A DNA stretch of 64,000 bases from Syncephalastrum monosporum B8922 (taxonomy: Eukaryota > Mucoromycota > Mucoromycetes > Mucorales > Syncephalastraceae), in the NCBI GenBank assembly GCA_000697355.1, contig JNEN01001260.1:310001-374000 (forward strand). The letters run 5' to 3'. The translations under genes and the position numbers were made by a program. Shown here one piece after another: positions 22,433 to 34,600 of the stretch. A model generated the notes under the pieces. That model had not been told where the DNA came from. It made no database searches and worked only from the letters and a program-made list of their open reading frames with translations. Positions within the stretch are counted from its first letter, which is position 1, and the number at the start of each line of letters is the position of its first letter.

Positions 22433-24155
22433 ATGTCAAACTCCCGCTTCACAATGAGTCGCGATCGCCTTGCTGAATTACGAGTACGATTCTAGTCTAG
22501 TCTTTGCTTAAGCCGTCCGTCGCATTTATTTATTTTTACTCATATACACTTGTCTTGCTCAGGGCGGTAGCGGCCAGGAAAAGCGATACGAGTAAGTGAC
22601 AAGTGGGGCGGATTTCTACACAGACTCATCCCATTCTTCCCAGTCGTTTAGGGTAATTATAGAAGAGAATAGAAAGACATGAAGAGACAAAAAGGTCGCC
22701 ATCGAATATGCATTCATTATTTTTGTGCAGCGATGACTTTGACGAGCCTCCGCCGCTGCCCACGATGCGGTCCACACAAGCTGCCGGTCAGCGCCCACCG
22801 CACTACGACGACGATTATGCATACAAACCGCCTGCTCCGCCTTCTGCAGCACACAGCAAAGTGAGCGCGCGTGGAGACACAAAAGAGCAATACGAAATGA
22901 GGACAGTTGACTCGCAAGGTCTCGGCTCTACAGAAGCCTTCTTCTCTGAGGTACCTGAAATTCGGGTGACACCCGCCTTGCCGCTGTGTTATTGACCGAC
23001 GGGCCCTTGCTAGATTGAGGAAATTAAAGACCTCGTCCGTAAAATCAACATGAATATATCCGACATTGAAGAACTCCATGGTGCCTCCCTTGTCAACATC
23101 AGCGAGGAACAAATGAACGAAAACAATCGCCGCCTCGAATTGCTCGGTTCTGAGACGACCCGCCTCAACAACGAGGCGAAGCAGAGAATCAAAGGTACCT
23201 TTCTCTCGATATCTTGTTTTCTGCGCTGGATAACCATGCTAACGTGACTATTAGCTGTCGAATTGAGTAACTTGCAGCTTCCCGCCGGCTCAGGCGATCG
23301 TCCCATGCGAGAAACACAGGCAAGTTGTTAAGTGCCTGAAGAGTAATTCAACATGCTGACGAGACTCTTCAATTTATTAGCATGCAGCTCTGAAGAAGAG
23401 ATTTATTGAGACCATTCAAAGATACCAGGACATTGAGCGCACCTACCAGCAAAAGTATCGCCAGCGAGTGGAGCGCCAGATCCGCATTGGTAAGTGCAAG
23501 TACCACGGGCATGCTTATTTTTATATTCATGCAACGTAGTACAACCGGATGCGACGTCGGACGAGATCGAAAAGGTCCTGGATTCAGACGAAGCTCCTCA
23601 AATTTTTGCACAGTCGGTAGGTTGACTTGCTCATTGTATATCTAAAGTGCGACAAGATTCACTAACTCCCTATATGTTCGTAGCTTATGCAAGCCAACCG
23701 ATCGGGTCATGCGCGAGCCGTCCTCAGTGAAGTTCAGACCCGCCATGATGATATCAAAAAGATCGAAAAGACCATTTTGGTGAGCGAAAACGACCCCGTG
23801 TCTTTTCTCATCAACGATGCTAACTCGACAATAAAATAGGAACTACATCAACTGTTCATGGACATGCAGATGATGGTTGAGCAGCAAGGAGAGACTTTGA
23901 AGGAAGTCGAAATGCACGCGGAGAATACCGTCCAAGACCTGGAACAGGGTAACAAACACATTGAGAAGGCCATTGTCAGTGCACGAGCAACACGCGCTGT
24001 AAGTATATATATTTATCTTTGATGTCGTACGATGCCGTTGTCTCACCTCGTCGCATTAGAAAAAATGGTGCTGCTTTGTTATTTTTATCATCATCTGTAT
24101 TGTTGTGGCGATCTTGGTCTGGTGGTTTGCCTTTAATCACCCTGGTGTCAACTAA
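22433..24155 (+). CDS. SSO1: Plasma-membrane syntaxin (Qa-SNARE, Sso1/2 type)
   Basis: A t-SNARE that drives fusion of secretory vesicles with the plasma membrane, together with Sec9 and an R-SNARE. The gene is cut into about ten small exons. The N-terminus is polar and proline-rich (PPAPPSAAHS). The regulatory Habc helices begin IKDLVRKINMNISDIEELHG and continue through LKKRFIETIQRYQDIERTY. The SNARE motif spans TRHDDIKKIEKTILELHQLF to the membrane, with the zero-layer glutamine in MVEQQGETL. The C-terminal anchor is CCFVIFIIICIVVVAILVWW followed by a short luminal tail. All parts needed for function are present. Sec9 and Snc partners are not in the window, although exocyst Sec6, which acts one step earlier, lies 10 kb to the right. 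Confidence 0.93.
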
Positions 24156-24569
24156 TCCTTTCCTCCGCCTTTTGTTATACATTCATTCTCATACGTCTAG
24201 TCTTTTTTTTTGTTTTCTTGCTTTACTATATTATCGTTTTACGGGTCATGTGTTGTATGTGGGCAGGTTGAGTGAGTGATTGGACGATCAGAAAGGAAGC
24301 TGCGCTTTTCATGCACAGTGTGTTTGACATGATCCACTGGGATGCAAAGCACATTTCCTCCAAAAATGGTATAATTTCTGCTGTGGTACCATAGAGTGAT
24401 CGACCTCCTGGCAAGAGCTGAGAAACGCGCTTTTTGATCTTACATCTACATGCATAACATGTGTGATATGAGTATGTAGAATAGCTGACTCACCAAATAT
24501 GTTTTTATTATAGTACTAAGGCTATACAAGGAATGTAAAGTACGTAGGTATAGGGTAAAAAAAAAGAGT
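24156..24569. other. Convergent 3' ends, syntaxin and LIM genes
   Basis: Space between two stop codons facing each other. T-rich near 24200. No gene supported. Confidence 0.5.
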
Positions 24570-26829
24570 TTAGACACGGCCAAACTGAGTTCGTCGCTTC
24601 TCGGCCCTGATATTACGCTGTCGCTGAAGTTGACGAATATGGGTCTCACAGTAAATGCGTCGCTCAAACATATAGTACACATCTGTGATTGCGCAGCGAC
24701 AGACATTACAACGGAAGCAGGCAGGATGGAAACGCCATCCTTCGATCGTCTGAGCACAAGGCCCCTCAATGGGGTCGTCGCAAGTCCGGCAGAGGGAATT
24801 GTTGAGTTGGTGATAATGGCGTTTGCAGTAGGGCAAATTCTCAAATACATAGAAGGTATTGTCCGGGAACGGTCGATGGCAGGTCTGATGGATTCACAAC
24901 AGGGTGAGTTATTCACCCAACGGAGTGCGCGTTTCGATGTGTACACTTACATGGCAGCCAAAGCAGTCGAGATGCCACTTGCCGTCCAGCTTGCCGTCCA
25001 TGGCCGAAACAGCTTCCCGTTCTACGGGTCTGCCACAAGCTCGACAGGAAGGCAAATGTAACGCCTTGTAATCAGCTCGACAATACACGTGACCTTGGTG
25101 CTCCTTATACCCGGTGCGTTCATCTAATGGCTCGTAGCAGTGATAACACTTGAGATGGCCTGGGTGATAAAATTGTCCTAGTGCCTTGATCGGTGTCACG
25201 TTGGATGTAATAGGTCGGTCGCTGGGGATGAAAAATAAATTCAGACCACATGTGCGACATGCTGAAAGCAGGAAAAAGGAGAGATGTGTGTGTGTATTGC
25301 ACATACCAGTCTGCACAGGTGATGCGCTTCTTGACGACATTGTAATCTCTTTCACAATAAAGTTTGCCACCGTGTTCAAAGGGTGGACGCCGGTGGTCGA
25401 ATTGTGCGCGACAGAGCTGGCATGAGTAGCATCGTTTGTGGTAGTACTGGTAACGCAAAAGGAATAAGAGCCAGCTCGATCCACGTCTCTTACACGGAGT
25501 CTCTTGGTCTTACCTTTCGGTTGGCATTGCAGACATCGTCGCGGTAGTCAAAATCATCACCACAAGCCGCGCAAGTATCAGAATTACCATAAGCGTCGTC
25601 AGGGCGCGTGTTGACGTCGTGAATGTCACTGCCGAAGCTGTTCATCAAATCAGCCATGAGGGTATCCAGGGCGCCGCCGCCCGCGCCATTGCCCGCACCC
25701 GCTCCAGCACCAGCAGGGTGTGCTCTAGGCAGACTGTCGCTGCTCGCGTTTCCAAAGCGATCCGATCGGGGGGAACCGTAGGCTTGATGAGAAAAAAATA
25801 AAAATAAAAAAAAAGTGTGGAATAAAAGAGGGCACCAAGCGGGGAAGATTAGCACGTGCTGCTGCAACACTTAATTGCGCTTTTTTTCTCTCTTGTTCGT
25901 CGTTTACCTCTTTCTCCATACTCAAAGTAATCATCCCTGGAGGGGCTGGCATCAAAGTGTCGTTGCTGTCGTGGTGATTCAACCCTAATGGCACAATATG
26001 ACCATTTTGTCAGTTAATAACAATAAGGAGTGCTTGGTCCCAAGTGACACACATATGAAGACCCGAAATGGAATTGCTTAAATAATAAAAAAATGATTCA
26101 TCTGTGTGTGTGTCTTACCTTGGGCTCTTGGGAGGGTATGGGTGATCATAGTCCGATGATTGTGAAGGCGCTGGCGAGGTGCTGTTTTTCCGAGGGTAGT
26201 CGTAGGCACCTGCGCCGAGGAAAGTGGGGGTCTTTGGGCTGCTGTAGCCATTGGTGGGTGGATGTCGGCTGGAGGAGCTGTTGTAGCCCGCCCCTGAGTC
26301 TTCCCGCCTAAACAAGCTGTCCTCACGAGGGGGGGATCGGCTTCGCGCCAATGGAGACAGTGGGCCGTCGTCATCTTCGCTTTTGGCGGAGGGGCGACGC
26401 AGATCCCGAGCCATTCCACTATAGTAAGGAGGCGTGACCTGTCCTGAGCCGCCGTAGCCTGGGCTATGCACTGGCGAGACAGGCGACGGCGTGTTGGTAG
26501 GCCTTGGTTTCTCTAATGTAGAATTGCATCCCATTTAGCCTGGCCATATAGCAATACGAGTAAGCCCATCCTATTACTGCCACGTCCAATCAAATCGATC
26601 CAGGCACAGGCAACCAATTCGACTCGACCGCGCCGGGCTATGACAGGAAGTCGGCGTAGATGCTGGACGTACCTTTGCGAGCAGGAAGAATGGGCAATGG
26701 TGGGACCGCGGGCATGTTGGAGCAGACATGGTCACCCAGCTTGCGAATCTGGACGGCCTCACCACAGTCAGAGCACTTGACCGTGGGCAGAATCTGCGAG
26801 ATGCGCTCGTTTGCCATGACTTTGCTCAT
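24570..26829 (-). CDS. Four-LIM-domain protein, paxillin-like
   Basis: Likely an adaptor at the cell cortex or cytokinetic ring, as fission yeast Pxl1 is. The start (26829) opens MSKVMANERISQILP and is followed by a CSDCGE..LGDHVC zinc-binding motif at about residues 20-36. A disordered region rich in S, P, R and Y follows, with many SP/TP sites, and then a glycine/alanine-rich stretch. Four LIM domains occupy the C-terminal half: LIM1 at CAACGDDF..HKRCYSCQLC, LIM2 at CRTCGLNL..HPGHLKCYHC, LIM3 at CRACGRPV..HLDCFGC, LIM4 at CRTCDDPI..HPACFRCNVC. Zinc ligands are complete in each. The splice join entering LIM2 (around 25255-25340) is uncertain, because the strongest donor there does not give the expected frame. 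It is divergently arranged with the GMPPA gene. Confidence 0.85.
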
Positions 26830-27382
26830 GGTAGACTAAAAAAGGAGAAGAAGGGAAGGGAAGGGAAAGCAAATAAGCGGGGGGACTAGCCGGAAGGGGG
26901 AAGGAAAGGCAAAAGTAGAAAAGAGACAGGCAGTGGGCGTGACTAGATATTAAGACGTGTGGGATGATGCACACACACACGCGCGCGAGACAGAGAGAAG
27001 CAAAAGAGAGGAAATAGGAATAAGGAAAGAAGGAAAGGAAATTAAAGAGACACTCACGCACGCGCGCACAGATGGATAGAGAGAGATGAGAGAGAGAGAG
27101 AGAGAGAGAAAGGAAATAAATAAAGAGACAGAATGGGAAGGCAAGTCTTTCACATTTGGCAAGACCAAAAAAAACTCAAGCTCATCATCTGGCTCATGCA
27201 CGCACAACACGACACACAAATGTAATAACACCGCCTGTCGGACCTAGATTGTTGAGTTGAGTTGAGTTAAGTTGTCTACATATGGAGCTAATGAGATCAC
27301 CGACAACAATTACACGCACGCACGCACTCACTCACTCACGCGCCAGACATAAACTGCGACGCGCCATTGCTTTCGCTTCATC
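26830..27382. promoter_or_regulatory. Divergent promoter with simple repeats, LIM / GMPPA
   Basis: Shared upstream region of two diverging genes. It is full of simple sequence: purine runs (26840-27010), a CA/CG alternation at about 26968-26988, a GA dinucleotide run at about 27086-27109, GTTGA units at 27251-27274, and CGCA then CTCA units at about 27314-27345. No clear TATA box. Confidence 0.5.
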
Positions 27383-29089
27383 ATGTCCCACGTCAAAGCT
27401 GTTATCCTCGTCGGTGGCCCTTCGCGCGCCACTCGCTTCCGTCCCCTTTCTTTGGACGTGCCCAAGCCGCTCTTCCCCGTCGCAGGCGCTCCCATCGTCT
27501 CCCATCACATTGCCGCACTTTCCAAGGTCGAGGGTCTGAAGGAAGTCCTCATTATCGGATTCTTTGAAGACAATGTCTTCAACCGTTTCTTGGATGATGC
27601 TGCCTCAGAGTTCCCTCATCTCAACATTCGGTAACCGTCATCTGCCCTCCACTGACCGCTTTTTATATTCATATTGACACACCTTATCTATTTTGACAGG
27701 TACTTGCGTGAATATCAAGCGCTGGGCACTGCTGGCGGTCTTTACCACTTCCGCGATGAAATCATGCGCGGCAACCCTCAGCAGTTCTTTGTCATGCACG
27801 TCGATATCGCTTGTTCCTTCCCTCTGAACGAGATGGTTGCTGCTCACATGAAACACAGAGGTCTTTGCACTATGCTCGGTACAAAGGTATAAATTTGCTA
27901 TATATATCGTACATATCTATAGGCAGGTAGTCATTTAGATACTAAATCTAAATCATTTATCTTTCCTGTCTCTATAGGTTCCTCGTGAGCAAGCTACCAA
28001 GTATGGTTGCCTGGTCGCAAAGCCTAACACCAACGAGGTTCTTCATTACGTCGAGAAGCCAGAAACCTTCATCTCCGATCTCATTTCGTGCGGTGTCTAT
28101 CTCTTTGATATTGCCGTCTTTGATGAGATCAAGAAGGCGATCGACCGGAAAAAGGATCTCACCGAAGAAAACGACTACTTGTGGACTCCTTCCGACGACC
28201 GTCTTCGTCTCGAGCAGGACCTCCTGCGTCCTCTCTCCGAGGCCCACAAGCTCTATGTTTACGTCACGGAAAAGTTTTGGCGCCAGATCAAGACAGCTGG
28301 GTAAATTCACTTTCTCTCCTTCTCTCTCTTCTTCTTCCTGTTAGGGTACTCATATGTTTCCGCGCTCACTCTCAACATGGCTTATAGGTCTGCCATCCCC
28401 GCCAACGCAGCCTATCTTGAACAGCAAGCAGAGGAACACCCCGAAAAACTTGCTCAGCGCCAATCAGGCGGCCCTGAAATCATTGGTGCCGTCTATATCC
28501 ACCCCTCCGCTCATGTCGATCCCTCGGCCAAGGTACATCATTGCGAAACACAATTCACACGTTGAGCTAGAGGAAATAACAACCGGTCCTTATTTCTATA
28601 GATCGGCCCCAACGTCTCGATCGGTCCCCGTGTTAACGTTGGCAAGGGTGTTCGTATCAAGGACTCGATCATCCTCGATAATGTGCAGATCGGCGTAAGT
28701 TTCGAGGCCTGTGTCACTCGTCCTGCTTGCTTACTGTTAGACTCTTTTTTACTGTATTTAGAATGCAAGCTGTGTCCTGCACTCTGTCATTGGTTGGAAC
28801 AGCAAGATTGGCACTTGGGCGCGTGTTGAGGGCAGCCCTGCTGGCGATCACAACAGTGAAATGATGGTCAACGGCGTCAAGAGCCAGAGCATCACTATTC
28901 TGGGTACGTCTTTTTCCTATTACTTTCCCGTGGTTGGGGTGGAGATCGTATCCAAGGGACTGACAGAGATACTTTACGGGCTATGTAGGCAAAGAAGTGA
29001 CAGTGATGGATGAGACGATTATCCGGAACTGCATTGTGCTTCCTCACAAGGAGCTCAAGTCTTCATACCATAGCGAGATTCTCATGTAA
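27383..29089 (+). CDS. GMPPA-type mannose-1-phosphate guanylyltransferase subunit
   Basis: Homologue of the alpha subunit of GDP-mannose pyrophosphorylase, about 430 residues in seven or eight exons. The N-terminal nucleotidyltransferase domain starts MSHVKAVILVGGPSRATRF and continues RPLSLDVPKPLFPVAG. The C-terminal half is a left-handed beta helix with hexapeptide repeats (VYIHPSAHVDPSAK, IGPNVSIGPRVNVGKGVRI). Family-specific blocks are YLREYQALGTAGGLYHFRD, VLHYVEKPETFISD, VLHSVIGWNSKIGTWARVEG and the ending NCIVLPHKELKSS. In animals GMPPA is not the catalytic partner but an allosteric regulator of GMPPB. Here the nucleotide-binding loop reads ATRF where catalytic forms have GTR, and the metal-site region reads HVDI where enzymes often have NxD. 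A regulatory role is therefore likely; this is inference. No GMPPB gene is in the window. Confidence 0.9.
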
Positions 29090-29606
29090 TGTAAACAAAA
29101 AAAAATGAAACGTTCTTTATTATTTTGTGGCTGCCCGTGAGCGGGGGGAGCTACGCGCACGGCCTTCAGGTTCGACTGCATAGTTTTGTCCACGTGATGT
29201 GGCTTAGATTGCTCCTTGATATCAACTTGTAGTGTTCTGCAGAACTCAGACAAACCGGCTTCTTTTTACCCGACTCATTTTCCCCAAAGTGAAGAGGTAT
29301 GTTCAATCCAGTCATTGCTGGTGCTGGTGGCAGATGCCATGAAAGGATTGGAAGGAGTAAGAGGTCAAGATGGCTTCCATTAGAGCTGCTTTGAGGGCCA
29401 CGACTGAAACGGTCAGCTGAAAAAGTGGTGGGAAAAAAGGAAACAGAGGGTCGTATATGGTCTCGGTTTGACGTTGCCGTGGAGAGAACGAGAATCAGAC
29501 AGACAGAATCTGTGTGTATATGCGTACGAATGTCACACTTTCTTCCGCTTGGTCGCTCTCTTATCTCTTCGTTTCTTTTTCTCTCTCTCTCCCTCTGCAT
29601 CCCTTC
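29090..29606. other. Intergenic DNA, GMPPA to CK2 beta
   Basis: 3' flank of GMPPA followed by a CT-rich promoter and leader (29560-29600) of the CK2 beta gene. No coding region supported. Confidence 0.5.
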
Positions 29607-30775
29607 ATGCCAATCATGCCACCTAATCCAGCACAAAAGTCATCATTGCTCGGTCTCATTTTCCGCAGGACACCAGGACATACCGAGGATACGCCGGAAT
29701 CGAGTGCAAAGAAAGTCAAAAGTAAGCCTTTCGGGTGCATGGAAAAGAAAAAGATTGAGGATTGAGGAACGAGGCATGTCTGACTTATCCTTCTCAAGTG
29801 GATGACATGAGCAGCGGCACCGAGAGCGACTATGCCAAATATTGGATCGACTGGTTCTTGGAAACAAAAGGCAACGAATATTTCTGCGAGGTCGACGAAG
29901 AATACATTCTCGACCGTTTCAACCTCACAGGATTAAGCCAAGAAGTACAACAATACTATGCGGAAGCCTTGGATATGATTACAGATAACCTCGGTAATAC
30001 ATCATCTACCTACATTCCCTGCCCTTCAAACCTATTCATTCACTCATTCACTCATCACTCATCATTCATCATTCATCCATTTATTTTATATGATCTGTTC
30101 CTACTTACCTATCAGACGAGGAAAGCTACAACGAAAAAACACGCGAACAGATTGAAAAGACAGCCCGCCACCTGTACGGATTAATTCATGCACGATTTGT
30201 CATTACGACCCGTGGTCTGGCCAAGATGGTGCGTGTCCATATCCCATTCCGTACCCTAATGACTCGCCCTGGATGACCTACCCGACTGTGCCAAACTAAT
30301 GCGATACGTTTACTCTTTATAGCTCGACAAGTACAAAAAATCGGAATTCGGACGATGCCCACGAGTCCTGTGCAGTCTGCAACCGCTATTACCTGTTGGT
30401 CTGTCTGACATCCCAATGACGAAAACAGTCAAACTGTATTGTCCTCGCTGCGAGGACATCTACAACCCAAAGTCCTCGCGTCATGCCACCATCGATGGTG
30501 CCTACTTTGGCACTTCTTTCCCGCACATGCTGTTCCAGGTCCACCCCTCCGGTCTTCCCACAAAGAGCGTCGAACGATACGAACCACGCATCTTCGGTTT
30601 CAAAATACACGACATTGCTGAGCAGCACCGATTCCAAGATAAAGCGCGCGAGGAGTTCCAACGAAAGCTGAAAAACGAGGACGAGAAGGCAAGCAGCAGC
30701 AACAAACCCCAAGATCAGACAATGACGGAAGCATCTCCGATCATTCAAAGAATACCAAGAACTGGAGGCAACTAA
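29607..30775 (+). CDS. CKB1: Casein kinase II regulatory subunit beta
   Basis: Regulatory dimer of protein kinase CK2, which sets substrate choice and stability of the catalytic alpha subunits. The first exon ([12 protein letters not shown] onward) is an N-terminal extension before the conserved start. The next exon reads [19 protein letters not shown] then [19 protein letters not shown], the classic core. The zinc ribbon is complete: CPRVLC at about residues 140-145, then [10 protein letters not shown]. The dimer-contact block [18 protein letters not shown] and the FGFKIHDIA strand follow. The tail is charged and ends RIPRTGG. The first ATG at 29607 was chosen over an in-frame open stretch reaching further upstream, because that stretch is CT-rich leader. 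An ATG three codons later is equally possible. Introns lie at about 29722, 29994, 30228. Confidence 0.95.
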
Positions 30776-31880
30776 ATAAACCATCATCTCTTATCATTTT
30801 CTTTGCAATATAATTGCGGATATCATGGTTATCTTCTTCGAAAAAAAATCATGGCGCTTACCTGTGTGGACAACACTCTTTGCTTTCCTTATCAATGTAT
30901 TATACAGAGCAAAGCTGCTCTCGGGTCTATATAGTTGGAATGTCGAGACGTTTGCATAATTTTGGTATACACATGTATTAATTGGCCCCAGCGTCCGTTT
31001 GCCACGGACCGAGCGGATCTAGTTGTGGGCGCCGCGCCAATTCAATGTAGAGATGAAAAAAGGTCAAGGCTGAAGAAGCGGAAATCACTGTTTATTTTTT
31101 AAACACCCATCAATTATCTCTCTATTTTCCTGGAGGGCGGTCCGAAGCGACATTGAGATTATGTGTAACAAGACCCTTCAAGACGACACACAAAGTGGGC
31201 AATGATGTGAACGTTCGTGCTTGTGGTATGCCTGCGTGAGTATATAGTTTGTGTGACAGATAAATTTCAGCGTTTCCAGCAATGACTGTGGCACATACGC
31301 TCTACACTCAGATTCAAGGAGGAAAGAGCGGTGTGCAACCATATTTGTTATTCGGCACTGGAAAAGAGAGGATCTGGGCCATTCACCTGGATGAGCACTC
31401 CCTTCTTCCGGGTCACTTTTCAGAGAAAAAAAAAAAAAGAAGGCGGAGTTGAGCATCTCCTTTGACCCGCCAAAGGTGTGGAGTGTACAGCCACAATTTT
31501 ATGAAAAAAAGGGGGGGGAGGGTGGGAAGAAGATAGAACGCTTGCTTTGCGACGGCCGTCAACAGTAACAGGCCGTATTATGGTATGAGCAACATGGATG
31601 GCACATGGAATACGCATCCCAGTGTATGGGAATGACACGAGATAAAGAGGATACGGGAAGGTGTGCGACAGAGTATAGAGCAAAATGTGTTCGGATTTGG
31701 CCACTGGTGTTTGATTCCCATTGTTAGCCCAGTAAATAAGCTCGCGTGTCGCTCACTGCCCGCACCATTACTTCTTTCTCTTTCGCTCTCTTTTTACTTT
31801 CCATACGTATTTGGGACTCCTCTCCTGTCTTTTATCCTTCCTTTCCTTCCGGTGCTTTTCGAGAGAAAACGTATAACGAC
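30776..31880. other. 1.1-kb gap, CK2 beta to receptor gene
   Basis: No gene supported on either strand. It contains homopolymer runs (A12 near 31427, A7-G8 near 31505) and a CT-rich leader at 31770-31860 before the receptor start. Confidence 0.5.
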
Positions 31881-34263
31881 ATGCTTGCTGCCTTAGGCAC
31901 GATCTTGACTCTCTTTGCTGCTGTTTATGCGCAAAGCACGACCACATCTGGATCGAGCAACAGCAGCACCGCTGGTATATAGCAGTCCTTTTTCACATTT
32001 CCCAAAAGGAGCAACCATGGACTCACCCCATCATCCAAACGATTCATAGCGACCGGCCAATGCTTGGCTTATCCTGGAGGCGTGTGCTCTGTAAGCGATT
32101 GACTTTCTTGACCCGTTGTCCCCGACACCGAGGAAATTAAACGGTGTTGCTATCTTTAGGGCTACGTTAATTACACTGTGTACATGCCAGAGGGTGTGAG
32201 CTTTGCCCAGGTGGAGCAGCAGCTCTCAGTCCTTACCAACCTAAGTGCGCAGCTCAGCGACATCGACTACGCCTGCGTCGAGTCCTATTACCGATTCGCG
32301 TGCCCTTTTTACTATTCTCGCTGTGTCTCCGAGTCCGCTAACGAAAGTACGTACGACGAATGAAATTTACGTGCACATGACCAATCATCATATTCACACG
32401 ACTTTCAATCTCTGCTTTATTTTTTGTCGCTTTTTGACAGCCAAGATCCTGACAGCTTGTGAATCCACCTGTGAGTCTGTCAACGCCACCTGCGGTCTCA
32501 TACTCAAGTTGAACGACCAAAGCGCACTGATTCCGGATTGCGCGACGGCCGTGTCACCTTTGACCCATTTGGCGCCGCAACCGGAAGACAGCTGTAACCT
32601 TGTGCCTCCAAAAGGTGCGTTTTCATTTCCTTGTTGCGCTCAGCAACACGAATCATCTTGCAGCTATTCTTACACGATTCCAATCCGAATTTTCAGATGC
32701 GGCCAGAGCTGCACAGGGTCTCAATCTCTCTGCCGTCCCTGACAATTTTGTCATGTCCGAATGCCCGTCACCCTTTGTTATCGATCCCCTGGCTGCAAAG
32801 AATTCAACGCTTGATACCCGATTCTGCCGATTAGGCTGCTGTATACCGTGTCCATCGCAAAACTTTGTAAGTCATATTATAGCTCATTACCTTGACAGAG
32901 ATAGCTAAAACCCGCCCAAGTTCTATCCTGAAGGTTACCTGGAAAAGGGTTTCTTTGCAACGGACATCATCCGCTCTGTTTCAGCGGCGTACGTGCTGAT
33001 TATTGTCGTGAGCTACCTCGTGTTACCTGACAAGCGAAGGTCCGTACTCCCGGGCACTGTGAATCAAGCAGCGGAATTAACATGTGAGAAATAGACACCC
33101 GACGGTCTTGGTGTTATTCCTGGGTATCAGCGTTTTCCTTTTTAGTATGGTGGCCTTCTTTAGCGTGGGCAACACGAAGGCCTTACAATGTGCCTCTGAC
33201 GGTATCCGTGCTGCCGATCAGGATAACAACAAGCTGTGCGCAGCACAAGGTAGATTTGCATCATACCCCATCATTTAAAGGCGCACCGATATTAATTGAG
33301 CTCTTTCGGACATATTAGGTGCTATCCTCGTCTTTGCATCGTTTGCCAGCGTCGTGTGGTGCTCGATTCTAATTCTTAACCTTCATCTTCACACGGTGTG
33401 GAATAGCACCTTCCTTGTCAACAAGTACATACTGATGAATATCATTGGCTGGGGCGTACCTAGCGCCATGATGGGCGTCGCTCTTGGCTTGCACGCTGTC
33501 AAATTCGAGTTTGCCAATCTGTGTCTCGTAAACATCGACTACATCTTTGACATCTTTTTCTATCCACTTGCGGCATTTGTGTGTCCGGCATTCCTTATCC
33601 ATCTTCTGACATTTTTCTATATCGGCAAGGTAAGCAATAACCAGCATCTGTGTCGATAGGTGGACAAGCTAATTATTTTTTCTTTTTTGTTATGGATAGA
33701 TTGCTATACGCGAAGGTGTGCAATCCGAGATGTCACAATCGCTATCACGTACATCTGCTACAGATGAAGTTACGACACGGGCCAGACGGCATAAACATGT
33801 TATCAACGCCTTCAAGATTCAATGGCGTGCTCTGCTTCTTTCACTGATCCTTGTGGTGGCGGTTTTGTTCTACTGGGTAAGTGACGTCTATACATAGCCG
33901 TCTGAAGTCAAGACGCTCACAATGACATGACATGTACGTACATAGCTGTTCTATTTCACACAAGTACGCACTATGTCGACTTTGGTGTATGACGAGTCCA
34001 AGATCCTCGACTGGATAGGATGTATGCTAAACGCGAATGGCCAGCAAAATGACTGCGTACATGTGCTCAGCAGCTCGCTACCACCCTTCCCACTGATGAT
34101 TGTGGCCGAAACACTGGTCAGCACCATTGGTACAGCTGTATTTATCACCTTCGCCAAACGGTCACTTCTGCGAGAATGGAACGACCTCATTTACGACATA
34201 CGCGTGTCTCTGGGTATGCGTAGCCACGTCGAGAAGAACGGAGAGCAATTCTTTGCTCTCTAA
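31881..34263 (+). CDS. Frizzled/Smoothened-like seven-helix receptor
   Basis: A probable cell-surface receptor of roughly 590 residues. The signal peptide is MLAALGTILTLFAAVYAQ, followed by an S/T-rich spacer. A cysteine-rich extracellular domain comes next: GQCLAYPGGVCSGYVNYTVY, then SDIDYACVESYYRFACPFYY, then ILTACESTCESVNATCG, and a second cysteine cluster (CRLGCCIPCP). This cysteine order matches the Frizzled CRD fold. Seven hydrophobic helices follow, from RSVSAAYVLIIVVSYLVLP to IVAETLVSTIGTAVFITFAK. Just after helix 7 comes AKRSLLREW, similar to but not identical with the KTxxxW Dishevelled-binding motif of animal Frizzleds. Frizzled-like proteins are known from non-Dikarya fungi, with no Wnt ligand and no established pathway. 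About ten exons; the join at 33040 uses donor GAAG|GTCC. Ligand and signalling partners unknown. Confidence 0.82.
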
Positions 34264-34600
34264 CCTGATCGCCTGTGTCTCTCTCGAAATCCCTTTTACT
34301 ATTGTCCAGTACTCTGCAATCTGCCTCTTTGTTCGTTGCTTTTATCTACTGGTTAATTTCCCTCTATTTAACATTATCAATGCATTCGTGACTCCTCTCA
34401 TCTAGCACAAAAATATATATTCAACCGCCCGTGGCTGCTACAGGCGCGTACTTTAATACCTAACTACTGTACACAGTATCGATGCACTGTCATGGTTGTG
34501 CCTGAGCCCAGACAAGTTCACACCCCGCATGTGACACATGCCTCGACTTGTAGAAGAACTGGATTAATTATTATCACAGTGTCTTCTTTCTGGGGTCTCG
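34264..34600. other. Intergenic DNA, receptor to SEC6
   Basis: 3' flank of the receptor and promoter of SEC6. It contains TACTGTACACAGTA at 34465-34478, the motif also seen near the P450. No coding region. Confidence 0.5.
34465..34478. promoter_or_regulatory. Motif TACTGTACACAGTA
   Basis: Identical over 14 bases to the left part of the palindrome at 4327. It lies about 125 bases before the SEC6 start. Function unknown. Confidence 0.3.
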
